A DNA stretch of 64,000 bases from Enterococcus_D entomosocium (GTDB lineage: Bacteria > Bacillota > Bacilli > Lactobacillales > Enterococcaceae). Both the position numbers and the translations under genes were made by a program. Under the pieces are notes generated by a model, which was not told the DNA's origin, ran no database searches, and was given only the letters and a program-made list of their open reading frames with translations. How positions within the stretch are numbered: position 1 is the stretch's first letter; each line of letters opens with the position of its first letter. Below are positions 1-8,539 of the stretch, in pieces. Location of the stretch: the NCBI RefSeq assembly GCF_030441895.1, contig NZ_JARJAS010000023.1, one strand, 5' to 3'.

Positions 1-144
1 CCATACGGTCATTAAGCTCATAAAAATTAACTTTGCTAGCTATTGCTTGCATGTATTTGTTTCAATAAATTGAAACGTCCTACACATTGGTTCGTTTGCT
101 TGCTTTGTTCAGTTTTCAAAGGTCTACCGTGCTGCGTTAGCAAC
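1..144 (-). promoter_or_regulatory. rRNA operon leader (16S lies just outside)
   Basis: Reading the minus strand, the segment after promoter P2 carries CTTTGAAAACTGAACAAAG (102-122), the leader/spacer motif typical of Firmicute rRNA operons. A short palindrome, GTTTCAAT/ATTGAAAC (about 59-76), follows. The sequence then runs off the window edge with no 16S sequence visible. The inference is that 16S rRNA begins to the left and is read leftward. Confidence 0.75.
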
Positions 145-150
145 TTTTAT

Positions 151-179
151 ATCATATCAGAGCGACGTTTGATTGTCAA
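151..179 (-). promoter_or_regulatory. rRNA promoter P2
   Basis: Minus strand: TTGACA (174-179), 17-bp spacer, TATGAT (151-156). It is a near-consensus sigma-A promoter directly upstream of the rRNA leader motif. Confidence 0.85.
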
Positions 180-246
180 CTCTTTTTTAAAAGTTTTTTT
201 CAAGAAGTTGTTATTTAACTTCTCTCTTAACCTCAGCGACTTTTTC

Positions 247-275
247 ATCTTACCATCTCAACCGTTATATGTCAA
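247..275 (-). promoter_or_regulatory. rRNA promoter P1
   Basis: Minus strand: TTGACA (270-275), 17-bp spacer, TAAGAT (247-252), about 95 bp upstream of P2. Tandem strong promoters are the usual arrangement for rRNA operons. Confidence 0.8.
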
Positions 276-342
276 ACACTTTTTTTAAAAGTTTTTTTGA
301 TTTATCAGGTTTTTTCAGAGACGATATTTTTTCGACTTTGTT

Positions 343-371
343 ATAATAACACTTGTAAAATGTTTCGTCAA
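343..371 (-). promoter_or_regulatory. Distal promoter upstream of rRNA leader
   Basis: Minus strand: TTGACG (366-371), 17-bp spacer, TATTAT (343-348), in line with P1 and P2. It may be a third rRNA promoter or serve an unrecognised upstream transcript. I see no gene between it and the kinase terminator at 577 (372-576 is AT-rich and featureless). Confidence 0.55.
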
Positions 372-576
372 CAACTAATTTCAAAAAAGATCAATCAGTG
401 TTTGTTACAAATGTCTTAACAAGGACAAGTAATAATATAGCAATTCTTAAAGGAAAAATCAACTAAAAAAATAGGCTTTTTGACAACTATTTTCATAGGC
501 GAATTATTCATTACCAAACGTTTCGAACGTTCGTTTATAAGCAGTGTTTCGGCACTAAATCTATCATTTAAGAATG

Positions 577-617
577 AAAAAAGAGAACTTAAGCTTTTTT
601 GCTCAACGTTCTCTTTT
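577..617 (-). terminator. Terminator of the etaRS-like operon
   Basis: Minus-strand hairpin AAAAGAGAAC / GTTCTCTTTT (arms 608-617 and 579-588) with T-rich 3' arm. The 5' arm overlaps the last codons of the histidine kinase gene. Confidence 0.75.
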
Positions 618-2126
618 CGTCCGATCTTCCGTTTGAAGAATCGGTATATAAATCCGAAAGATTGTTCCTTGGCCAATGACACTCTCCGCCGTGATTTTTC
701 CTTTATAGCTTTCCAATAGTTGTTTTGCTATAGATAACCCCAAACCATTGCCACCTTTGGTTCTAGCACGAGCTTTATCTACCCGATAGAAACGATTGAA
801 GATCTTATCGAGGTCTTCTTTGGAGATGCCTTCCCCGAAATCTTGGATGGCAATTTCAAAAGATTGACGATCCAATGAAATGGATAGATGAACTTCTTTT
901 CGATCAGTGGAATACTTTACTGCGTTATCCAAGACAATAATAATGATCTGTTCAAAATGATTGCGATAGATTTTCAGCTTCAACTCATGATACAAATCAT
1001 CATCCAATGTAAAGACAAAATCCGGATACAGTATTTTAAAGTTGTTGAACACTTGATAGACAACTTCTTTTGCATTAGTTGTTTCATTTGCATAATGAAC
1101 ATCCACTTGTTCCGCTCTTGAGAGATCCAACATTTCCTGTACTAGCGTCTTCATTCGACTGATCTCTTGCATACTGGCTGCGAGGGACTCATCCAAGATC
1201 TCTGGATCATCTTTCCCCCAACGTTGCAAAAGATTCATGTGTCCTTCAATGATTGCTACGGGTGTCCGTAACTCATGAGAAACATCTTCAACGAATCGCT
1301 CTTGCTGCTCAATGTACAGGCGCATGCGATCCAACATCTCATTAAATATATCTGCTAAATCAGACAGTTCATCGTTCGTATTTAATTCTGGCATATGCAC
1401 GGTTGACTGCGGGTTTTTCCGAACAGTTTCCATCGTATCCCGTAATACCTTTAATGGCTGAAGGAAATACGCTGATAAAAAGAACCCGAGTACACTGCTG
1501 AGAATCAGAGAGACGACTTCTAAGATAATCAAAGTCAGCAGCAGTTTGCTGCGTATTTCATAAAAAGAAGTCAACTCATAAAATGTTTGAGCATAGCCAA
1601 TCCGCTCTCTGGTGCCTTTTGAATAAATGGGTTGGATCGAGAGAAAGCCTGTGATACCATCCAGCGTTACGATGGTTGGCGCTTTGCGCTGCGTGTCGAT
1701 CAGTGCTAAATCATTTTCATGGGTTTTAAACACAAGGTCCTCATTCAAATTATAAACAAACAGGCTCAATGGTGCTTGGCCTAATTCCGAAATAAAGGAG
1801 TCGATTTTCATTAAGTTGCCATCGATCGTTGAAGTGCGATCATAAATGCTCGTCGTCCCCGCATCATTTTTGGTTAAATTACGATACGTTCGGACCAATG
1901 TTAGTTCTTGATCCGAATTGGCTAAACGAGAAGCAACCTCTGACATCGTCCGCTCCACATTGTTTTCTTCTTTAGCGACGATCAAATTCACCGATGTTTT
2001 ATAGGTGATCACGGCAAAGATCGTAAATACGACGAATATAAAGAAAGAACTTGCGAAGGCCCACTTTACAGTTAAAGAAGGCCCCTTCAGTTCTTTTAAT
2101 TTTTTCATTCTTTTTTTAAGGTTCAC
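603..2126 (-). CDS. etaS: Sensor histidine kinase, EtaS/LisK-like
   Basis: Membrane sensor kinase of 507 residues that phosphorylates the response regulator encoded just upstream. Visible parts: transmembrane segment about 21-44, an extracytoplasmic sensing region about 45-195, a second transmembrane segment about 196-222, a HAMP linker, the phospho-acceptor box VSHELRTP with His about 284, then N box DNAVKYS, G1 DFGEGI and G2 GGNGLGLSIAK. Its start overlaps the regulator stop by 4 bp (ATGA), so the pair is translationally coupled. The position next to gnd matches the enterococcal etaRS locus (LisRK family, acid/envelope stress and virulence in relatives). The stimulus is not readable from sequence, and the gene name rests on synteny and family resemblance. 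Confidence 0.88.
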   Translation of the reverse strand: MNLKKRMKKLKELKGPSLTVKWAFASSFFIFVVFTIFAVITYKTSVNLIVAKEENNVERTMSEVASRLANSDQELTLVRTYRNLTKNDAGTTSIYDRTSTIDGNLMKIDSFISELGQAPLSLFVYNLNEDLVFKTHENDLALIDTQRKAPTIVTLDGITGFLSIQPIYSKGTRERIGYAQTFYELTSFYEIRSKLLLTLIILEVVSLILSSVLGFFLSAYFLQPLKVLRDTMETVRKNPQSTVHMPELNTNDELSDLADIFNEMLDRMRLYIEQQERFVEDVSHELRTPVAIIEGHMNLLQRWGKDDPEILDESLAASMQEISRMKTLVQEMLDLSRAEQVDVHYANETTNAKEVVYQVFNNFKILYPDFVFTLDDDLYHELKLKIYRNHFEQIIIIVLDNAVKYSTDRKEVHLSISLDRQSFEIAIQDFGEGISKEDLDKIFNRFYRVDKARARTKGGNGLGLSIAKQLLESYKGKITAESVIGQGTIFRIYIPILQTEDRTKRER

Positions 2127-2809
2127 GACCGCATCACATAACCTGTACCACGAACGGTTTGGATATAGCTTTCCTCCCCTGGTACATCAATTTTATTCCG
2201 TAAGTAGCGGATGTAAACATCGACAACGTTGGTTTCAACTTCTGTCTCATAGCCCCAGACTTTGTTTAATAAAACATCTCTGGCCAAAACGACATTAACG
2301 TTTTCCATTAAAGTCAACAATAGCTCATATTCGCGTTTCGTTAGTTCAATGACATCTGTTCCGCGACGAACGACACGATTTTCTTTTTCAATCGTTAGGT
2401 CTCGGTATGTGATCGTGGTTTGTTTTGCAACGTTTTTGTCCCCTTCGATATCGATACGGCGAAGCAACGCACGTAAGCGTGCCAGCAATTCTTCAATTGC
2501 AAAAGGCTTCACAATATAATCATCAGCACCATGATCCAAACCTGATACTCGATCAATCACGGAATCTCGTGCGGTCATCATGATGATCGGGGTGTTCTTC
2601 GATTGACGCACGCGGCGGCAAACTTCTAACCCATTTAACTCAGGAAGCATCAGATCCAATAAGATCGCATCCCATTCATTATTCAGCGCCGCATCCAGTC
2701 CCGTCCGTCCGTTATAATGAACTTCAGTATTATACCCTTCATGCTTCAATTCTAATTCCACAAATCGAGCTAAGTTCTTTTCATCTTCAATGATTAGAAT
2801 ATTACTCAT
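2123..2809 (-). CDS. etaR: OmpR-family response regulator, EtaR/LisR-like
   Basis: DNA-binding response regulator of 228 residues. The receiver domain carries the acidic pair in IIEDE, the phospho-acceptor Asp about 52 (LLDLMLP) and the Lys of VKPF; the C-terminal winged helix spans about 130-228 with recognition region VDVYIRYLRNKID. It is first gene of a two-gene operon with the kinase. A good AAAGGGG site lies 8 nt before ATG. Members of this branch (LisR, EtaR) control stress and envelope genes; actual targets are unknown here. Confidence 0.9.
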   Translation of the reverse strand: MSNILIIEDEKNLARFVELELKHEGYNTEVHYNGRTGLDAALNNEWDAILLDLMLPELNGLEVCRRVRQSKNTPIIMMTARDSVIDRVSGLDHGADDYIVKPFAIEELLARLRALLRRIDIEGDKNVAKQTTITYRDLTIEKENRVVRRGTDVIELTKREYELLLTLMENVNVVLARDVLLNKVWGYETEVETNVVDVYIRYLRNKIDVPGEESYIQTVRGTGYVMRS

Positions 2810-2887
2810 TATTGATAGCCCCTTTATTGATTATTCTGCCTTTAAATTAGACATTATCTGTCTTATTTTATCATGTATCTAAAAAAT

Positions 2888-2932
2888 AAAAAAGAGATTG
2901 ACCGAAAGTTCTCACTTTCGGCCTTTCTCTTT
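2888..2932 (-). terminator. gnd terminator
   Basis: Minus-strand hairpin with CCGAAAG/CTTTCGG core (2902-2908, 2915-2921), extended by an outer AGAG/CTCT pairing and followed by a T-rich run. It lies just downstream of the gnd stop. Confidence 0.8.
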
Positions 2933-2948
2933 TGGATTCTCTTAAAGC

Positions 2949-4370
2949 TTACGCTTCATCATACCATGAATAATGGAAAATTCCCTCTTTATCTGTCCGT
3001 TCATACGTATGCGCTCCGAAGTAATCCCGTTGTGCTTGGATCAAGTTCGCTGGCAAACGATCAGAACGATAAGAATCGAAGTACGCGATCGCAGATGAGA
3101 ACGTCGGCACAGGTACTCCTGCTTGGACAGCTAGTGCAACTACTTCACGTACAGAAGATTGATAACGTTTCGTAATATCTTTGAAGTAGTCATCTAATAG
3201 TAAGTTTTCAATGTCGGCATTCTTCTCATAAGCATCCGTGATTTTTTGTAAAAATTGAGCCCGGATGATACAGCCTGCACGCCAAATTTTGGCAATTTCA
3301 CCAAAAGGAAGATCCCAATCATACTCTTTTGATGCTGTACGTAATTGCGCGAATCCTTGTGCATAGCTCATGATCTTACTGAAGTATAATGCTTCGCGGA
3401 TCTTATTGATAAACTCTTCTTTGTTTCCTTCAAAAGCAACTGCTTCTGGTTTTGGTAAGACTTTGCTGGCATTGACCCGTTCTTCTTTGTAAGCCGAGAT
3501 ATAACGGGCAAAAACAGATTCAGTGATCAATGGTAGTGGTACGCCTAGGTCTAAGGCACTTTGGCTTGTCCATTTCCCAGTTCCTTTATTACCAGCAGCA
3601 TCTAAAATCACATCAACGATTGGTTTGCCTGTACCTTGATCGTCTTTGCGAGTCAAAATATCCGCTGTGATCTCAATTAGATAGCTGTCTAATTCGCCTT
3701 TGTTCCATTCAGCAAAAATATCAGCCATTTCATCAACAGATAGACCTAATATGTTTTGCATCAAGTCATAAGACTCAGCAATCAGCTGCATGTCCCCATA
3801 TTCGATCCCGTTATGAACCATTTTTACGTAATGGCCTGCACCGTTTGGTCCAATATAAGTCACACAAGGTGTTCCATCTTCGGCTTTTGCAGAAATTTGT
3901 TCCAAGATTGGCGCAACCAATTCATACGCTTCTTTTTGTCCTCCTGGCATGATCGAAGGACCTTTCAAGGCGCCCTCTTCCCCACCAGATACACCTGTAC
4001 CGATAAAGTTGATTCCTGAGTTTGCCAACTCTTCGTTACGACGAACCGTATCTTTAAAGAAGGTATTTCCGCCATCGATCAAAATATCGCCTTTGTCTAG
4101 ATGAGGCAATAATTCTTGGATCGTTGCATCTGTCGCAAATCCTGCTTTTACCATTAATAAAATACGACGTGGTTTTTCAATAGATTGAACAAATTCTTCT
4201 ATCGTATAGGTTGCTTTAAAATTTTTATCTGGATGTTCTTTTACTACTTCTTCTGTCTTTGAACCAGTACGGTTAAATAAGGCAACTGAATAACCGCGGC
4301 TTTCGATGTTCAACGCTAAGTTTTTGCCCATAACAGCCATACCGACAACGCCGATTTGTTGTTTTGTCAT
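2949..4370 (-). CDS. gnd: 6-phosphogluconate dehydrogenase, decarboxylating
   Basis: Cytosolic NADP-dependent oxidation of 6-phosphogluconate to ribulose 5-phosphate and CO2 in the oxidative pentose phosphate pathway. The 473 residues are full length for the dimeric family. N-terminal Rossmann motif GVVGMAVMGKNLALN, substrate motif GVSGGEEGALKGPSIMPGG, catalytic Lys in GHYVKMVHNGIEYGDM, and KGTGKWT near the middle of the all-helical domain are all present. A GAGG ribosome site precedes ATG. It is a single-gene unit between two terminators, next to the etaRS-like pair as in other enterococci. Confidence 0.97.
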   Translation of the reverse strand: MTKQQIGVVGMAVMGKNLALNIESRGYSVALFNRTGSKTEEVVKEHPDKNFKATYTIEEFVQSIEKPRRILLMVKAGFATDATIQELLPHLDKGDILIDGGNTFFKDTVRRNEELANSGINFIGTGVSGGEEGALKGPSIMPGGQKEAYELVAPILEQISAKAEDGTPCVTYIGPNGAGHYVKMVHNGIEYGDMQLIAESYDLMQNILGLSVDEMADIFAEWNKGELDSYLIEITADILTRKDDQGTGKPIVDVILDAAGNKGTGKWTSQSALDLGVPLPLITESVFARYISAYKEERVNASKVLPKPEAVAFEGNKEEFINKIREALYFSKIMSYAQGFAQLRTASKEYDWDLPFGEIAKIWRAGCIIRAQFLQKITDAYEKNADIENLLLDDYFKDITKRYQSSVREVVALAVQAGVPVPTFSSAIAYFDSYRSDRLPANLIQAQRDYFGAHTYERTDKEGIFHYSWYDEA

Positions 4371-4488
4371 CTTTCATCCTCCTAAGATTCAATTATCTTT
4401 TTCATTATAGCGCAAATGTACCTGCTTTTGAACTATTCTCTTTCGCTGGACAAAAAATATTTCTGAAAAGTTCCATATTCGTCAAAAA

Positions 4489-4527
4489 AACAAAAAAACC
4501 TCAGGCTCCATGGTTAGCCTAAGGTTT
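4489..4527 (-). terminator. yceD-rpmF terminator
   Basis: Minus-strand hairpin with arms 4516-4527 and 4496-4507 (AAACCT-AGGCT type, one mismatch) followed by T7. Confidence 0.85.
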
Positions 4528-4554
4528 TAGAATCCTCTTTCTGAAAAAAAGGAA

Positions 4555-4734
4555 TTATGCTTCTTTTGTTGCTACGTCTTTGCCATCGTAATGACCACAG
4601 TTTGAGCAGACATGGTGGCTTTTTTTCATTTCACCACAGTTTGCACATTCGTTCAAACCGTTGATTGTCAATTTGTAATGTGTACGACGTTTTGCTTTCT
4701 TCGCTTTCGAAGTTTTTCTAGCTGGTACTGCCAT
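4555..4734 (-). CDS. rpmF: 50S ribosomal protein L32
   Basis: Small zinc-ribbon protein of the large ribosomal subunit, 59 residues starting MAVPARKTSKAKKAKRR. Two Cys pairs (CANC and CSNC) form the zinc site. The reading frame is open further upstream, but I chose this ATG because AGGAGGTG lies 7 nt before it and the family starts MAVP. It follows the yceD gene by about 55 bp, the usual yceD-rpmF pairing. Confidence 0.97.
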   Translation of the reverse strand: MAVPARKTSKAKKAKRRTHYKLTINGLNECANCGEMKKSHHVCSNCGHYDGKDVATKEA

Positions 4735-4790
4735 TTTGCTACACCTCCTTGTTAATGAACGCAACCTTGAGGCTGCAATTTATTCCAATC

Positions 4791-5351
4791 CTACGCGTTA
4801 TCGTCATCTGATTCAGTGAATAATTCGGATAATTTTGCAAGACGAGGATCAACTTGTTGAGCTTGCGCTTCTTTTTGATTTGCAAAGTCTTCTTCTGACA
4901 AAACAGCCCAATCGTTGCCAGATGGCATTGCTGAACCTTGCTTTTCTTCTTCTGTCAGGACTTGCAAAGGAATCGCAAGTAATAGGTTATCAGCGACAGA
5001 TTCATCTAAGCTGATGGTTTGACCTTCAACGATCAAAACTTCTTCTTCGACGATCATTTCATCGCGACGCTGAAATTGCTCTGGTGTCATGAAGTGTTCA
5101 TCCACTGAAAAATCAAAAGGAATCGCTACAGGTGTCAAAGAACGAGTAGATGGCAATGTCATCGTCGTTTCTACTTGATAGTGCAGCAAGTATCCTTGCT
5201 TATCAACACTCATCAGCCCTTTTACTTTTACAGGAGACAAATCAATGATCTGTCCATCGCGTTTTATCAGTTGACTCTTTAAGTCAAGTGTTTCTTCAAA
5301 CATCAGCGGTGTCTCTTGGTATTTTTTTAATTCCAATAAAGACCATTTCAT
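4791..5351 (-). CDS. yceD: YceD family protein (DUF177)
   Basis: 186-residue soluble acidic protein of the YceD/DUF177 family, which is nearly always encoded with rpmF and is linked to 23S rRNA accumulation and ribosome assembly in other organisms. Starts MKWSLLELKKYQ. An in-frame GTG nine bases earlier lies inside the AGGGGTG ribosome site, so the internal ATG is the better start. The C-terminus is Glu/Asp/Gln rich (TESDDDNA). It is the first gene of a two-gene unit with rpmF. Confidence 0.9.
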   Translation of the reverse strand: MKWSLLELKKYQETPLMFEETLDLKSQLIKRDGQIIDLSPVKVKGLMSVDKQGYLLHYQVETTMTLPSTRSLTPVAIPFDFSVDEHFMTPEQFQRRDEMIVEEEVLIVEGQTISLDESVADNLLLAIPLQVLTEEEKQGSAMPSGNDWAVLSEEDFANQKEAQAQQVDPRLAKLSELFTESDDDNA

Positions 5352-5483
5352 TTTTATCACCCCTAAGCAACAAAAGCAATTATACAGGGCTTCTGAGGCT
5401 TTGTCAATGAAATTTTCTTGACACCTTTTTCATTTTTGATCGTGTCATTTTAATGCCCTTTCTCAAGGGATTTCGACCCTCTC

Positions 5484-5524
5484 AAAAAAACAACAGGAAG
5501 CGCACAACGTGCACTTGCCTGTTG
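5484..5524 (-). terminator. pfkA-pyk terminator
   Basis: Minus-strand hairpin CAACAGG ... CCTGTTG (5518-5524 and 5491-5497) with an inner GTGCAC-rich stem and T7 tail, 20 bp after the pyk stop. Confidence 0.9.
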
Positions 5525-5546
5525 CTTGATCAATCGTTAAAAATCA

Positions 5547-7331
5547 TTAGATCGCTGTTGTTTCTCCACGATAAACGATACCGCGACGAGAATCAAGAGT
5601 AACCAATTCGCCATCTTTGATGGTTGTTGTTGCGTCTTTGGCACCAACGATGACTGGTAGATCTTTCGCGATTCCGACAACTGCTGCATGAGAAGTCAAG
5701 CCGCCATCTTCAACAACTAAAGCTGCTGCTTTTTCGATTGCTGGCATATATTCTTTATCTGTTGTTGGTACAACTAAAATCATGCCATCTTTTGCTTTCG
5801 CAATTGCTTCTTCGGCACTGTGAGCGATCACGGCATTGGCAACAACTGATTTTTCACCAATCCCTTGCGCTTCAAGCAATTTTGAACCGATCAATTGGAT
5901 CTTCATGACGTTGGTTGTTCCGCGTTCACCAACAGGAACACCGGCTGTGATCAAGATTAGATCGCCTTCTTTAGCAAAGCCTAAATCCACTGCTTGTTTT
6001 GCTGCTAATTCAAACATTTCATCAGTTGTTGATGGTTTTTCAGCAACGGTTGGGTAGACACCCCAGTTAAGCATCAAGCCACGTTTTGTACGTTCGTCAA
6101 ATGTAACAGCTAAAATGTCAGCATCTGGACGATATTTAGAGATCATTTTTGCAGTGTAGCCAGATTCAGTCGCTGCAACGATTGTTTTTACCCCTAGGTT
6201 TTTCGCCGCACGAGCAACAGATAAACCGATTGTTTCTGTTACATCTGTTTTATCGAATTGGTTGATTTGGAATGTGCTGTTTTCTGATAAAGCTTTTTCA
6301 GCTTCAATGTCGATCCGTGCCATTGTTGCTACTGCCTCAACAGGGTAGTCACCGTTTGCTGATTCACCAGAAAGCATTGTTGCATCGGTACCATCAAAGA
6401 CAGCATTGGCAACGTCAGAAGCTTCTGCACGGGTTGGACGTGGGTTTTGTTGCATTGACTCTAACATTTGTGTTGCTGTGATAACTGATTTACCAGCAGC
6501 GTTACATTTTTTAATGATGCTCTTTTGAACCATTGGTACTTCTTCAGCAGGGATCTCAACACCCATGTCCCCACGGGCAACCATGATACCATCAGAAACT
6601 TTGATGATTTCATCGATATTATCGATACCCTCTTGTGATTCGATTTTAGAGAAGATTTGCACATGAGTCATGTCTTTTTCTTCTAAAATTTCACGAATTT
6701 CTAAAACGTCTTGCGCTTTACGTACAAATGAAGCGGCAATGAAGTCGATATCGTTATCAAGACCAAAACGGATATCTTCTGCATCTTTTTCAGTAATACC
6801 AGGTAAGCTGATTGATACGCCAGGAGCGTTGACCCCTTTACGTGATCCTAACATTCCAGCATTTTTAACAACAACCACTAATTCGCGGGTTGCTTCGTCT
6901 TTTTCTTTGATTTCCATGTCGATCAAACCATCATCAAACAAGATGTGTCCGCCCACATGAACATCTTCAAATAAACCAGGATAAGTTACAGCAATTTTTT
7001 CTTTTGTTCCTTTGTGTTCTGGATCCATTGAAATGCGTGTTTCATCGCCAACGTTAAATTGGATGTATCCAGCACGACCAAAGTCAGCTTCTGTCGTATT
7101 TTGTACAGTTGTACGGATTTCAGCACCTTTTGTATCTAAAAGGATACCGACATCTTTACCAGTTTTCTTCACGGCTTCACGAACCATTGTCATACGCGCT
7201 AATTGTTCTTCATGATCTCCATGAGAGAAGTTAAAGCGGAAGACATTCGCACCGGCTTCAATCAGTTGAGAAATAATTTCCACACTGTTACTTGCTGGTC
7301 CTAATGTACTTACGATCTTTGTTTTTTTCAT
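5547..7331 (-). CDS. pyk: Pyruvate kinase
   Basis: Converts phosphoenolpyruvate and ADP to pyruvate and ATP, the last step of glycolysis. At 594 residues it is the long Firmicute form: a barrel with the KxxxTLGPAS start and FSKIESQEGIDNIDEI active-site segment, the MVARGDMGVEIP motif, the regulatory C domain, and an extra C-terminal PEP-utiliser-like swivel domain (about 480-594, GGLTSHAAVVG). The missing step between pfkA and pyk is supplied elsewhere. It lies 84 bp downstream of pfkA on the same strand, so cotranscription is likely. Confidence 0.97.
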   Translation of the reverse strand: MKKTKIVSTLGPASNSVEIISQLIEAGANVFRFNFSHGDHEEQLARMTMVREAVKKTGKDVGILLDTKGAEIRTTVQNTTEADFGRAGYIQFNVGDETRISMDPEHKGTKEKIAVTYPGLFEDVHVGGHILFDDGLIDMEIKEKDEATRELVVVVKNAGMLGSRKGVNAPGVSISLPGITEKDAEDIRFGLDNDIDFIAASFVRKAQDVLEIREILEEKDMTHVQIFSKIESQEGIDNIDEIIKVSDGIMVARGDMGVEIPAEEVPMVQKSIIKKCNAAGKSVITATQMLESMQQNPRPTRAEASDVANAVFDGTDATMLSGESANGDYPVEAVATMARIDIEAEKALSENSTFQINQFDKTDVTETIGLSVARAAKNLGVKTIVAATESGYTAKMISKYRPDADILAVTFDERTKRGLMLNWGVYPTVAEKPSTTDEMFELAAKQAVDLGFAKEGDLILITAGVPVGERGTTNVMKIQLIGSKLLEAQGIGEKSVVANAVIAHSAEEAIAKAKDGMILVVPTTDKEYMPAIEKAAALVVEDGGLTSHAAVVGIAKDLPVIVGAKDATTTIKDGELVTLDSRRGIVYRGETTAI

Positions 7332-7415
7332 TACTAAACGCTCCTATTCATTTATTTAAAATAGCTAATAAGCTTTTTTTACAAAATTACTGTTGCGTTG
7401 CTCTAAAAAATCTCT

Positions 7416-8378
7416 TTAGAATGAGATTTCTTTGTTCAAGTTATACAAGCTAAGATCTGGTTTGTGACGATTGTTTTCAAGGGTTTCGATAATATCAGAA
7501 GCAATCATTTCATTGTTTTCGATACCGATACATAGACCGCCTTTGCCTTGTTGCAATAATTCAACGGCATATGAACCAAATTTACTTGCTAACACACGGT
7601 CACGAGCGCTTGGTGAACCACCACGGACAACGTGTCCTAGAATTGATACACGGGTATGGAAATCGCCGTATTCAGAAAGTTTGTCAGCAAAATCATTTCC
7701 GCCCATCACGCCTTCGGCTAAAACGATCAAGCAATGTTTTTTCCCGCGGTCGCGTCCTTCACGGATACGATCAGCAACAACTTGCATGTCAAAATCATGT
7801 TCTGGGATGATGATTTCATCCGCACCACCGGCCACACCTGACCATAAAGCGATATCGCCAGCACCACGTCCCATTACTTCGATCACAAATGTGCGGACAT
7901 GTGATGTCGCTGTATCACGGATACGGTCAATCGATTCTAAGACAGTATTGATCGCTGTATCAAAACCAATCGTGAAATCTGTTCCTGGAATGTCGTTATC
8001 GATCGTTCCTGGAATCCCGATTGCTGGGAAACCGTGGCGAGTAAGTGCCATCGCACCATGGTAAGATCCATCTCCACCAATCACGACTAGCCCTTCGATG
8101 CCAAATTTCTTTAATTGCTCGATTCCTTTTAATTGCCCTTCTTGTGTCGCAAATTCTGGATAACGTGCTGAATATAAGAATGTTCCACCACGTTGAATTT
8201 TGTCACCAACATCAGCAACATCTAAGCGACGAATGTCGCCTGCGACTAGTCCGGCATAGCCATAGTTGATTCCGTATACTTCAAGTCCGTCAAAAATACC
8301 CTTTCTGACAACTGCGCGAATCGCTGCGTTCATTCCTGGTGCATCGCCGCCACTGGTTAGAATTCCAATGCGTTTCAT
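7416..8378 (-). CDS. pfkA: 6-phosphofructokinase
   Basis: ATP-dependent phosphorylation of fructose 6-phosphate, the committed step of glycolysis. The 320 residues match bacterial PfkA. ATP site ILTSGGDAPGMNAAIRA at the N-terminus, GGDGS motif, catalytic PGTIDNDIPGTD, and the substrate motif MGRGAGDIAL are intact. GAGGTG precedes ATG by 8 nt. It is first gene of the pfkA-pyk operon. Confidence 0.97.
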   Translation of the reverse strand: MKRIGILTSGGDAPGMNAAIRAVVRKGIFDGLEVYGINYGYAGLVAGDIRRLDVADVGDKIQRGGTFLYSARYPEFATQEGQLKGIEQLKKFGIEGLVVIGGDGSYHGAMALTRHGFPAIGIPGTIDNDIPGTDFTIGFDTAINTVLESIDRIRDTATSHVRTFVIEVMGRGAGDIALWSGVAGGADEIIIPEHDFDMQVVADRIREGRDRGKKHCLIVLAEGVMGGNDFADKLSEYGDFHTRVSILGHVVRGGSPSARDRVLASKFGSYAVELLQQGKGGLCIGIENNEMIASDIIETLENNRHKPDLSLYNLNKEISF

Positions 8379-8455
8379 TATTCTTTCACCTCATCAAAAG
8401 ATTTTGTTTAGGGAAGCCCCTGTTTGCTAGTTTTCAAGTAATAACCACGAGACAT

Positions 8456-8484
8456 ATTCTACCATTATTCCATGAAAATGTCTT
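8456..8484 (-). promoter_or_regulatory. Putative pfkA promoter
   Basis: Minus strand: AAGACA (8479-8484), 17-bp spacer, TAGAAT (8456-8461), about 78 bp before the pfkA start. The -35 is weak and I saw no clear cre site here. Confidence 0.45.
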
Positions 8485-8539
8485 GAAATAGTGGGAAAAA
8501 GTTGAAAAAAGTGTAAGTTGAATTATCGTTTTCGGAAAA

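Noticed and set aside
43..288. 81-codon open frame across the rRNA promoters
   Set aside because: Runs through two consensus promoters and the leader on the opposite strand.
5836..6960. Several 60-96-codon plus-strand frames inside pyk
   Set aside because: Shadows of the pyk reading frame.
7471..8064. Long open frame antisense to pfkA (197 codons)
   Set aside because: Shadow of a highly expressed gene with strong codon bias; no ribosome site or independent signal.
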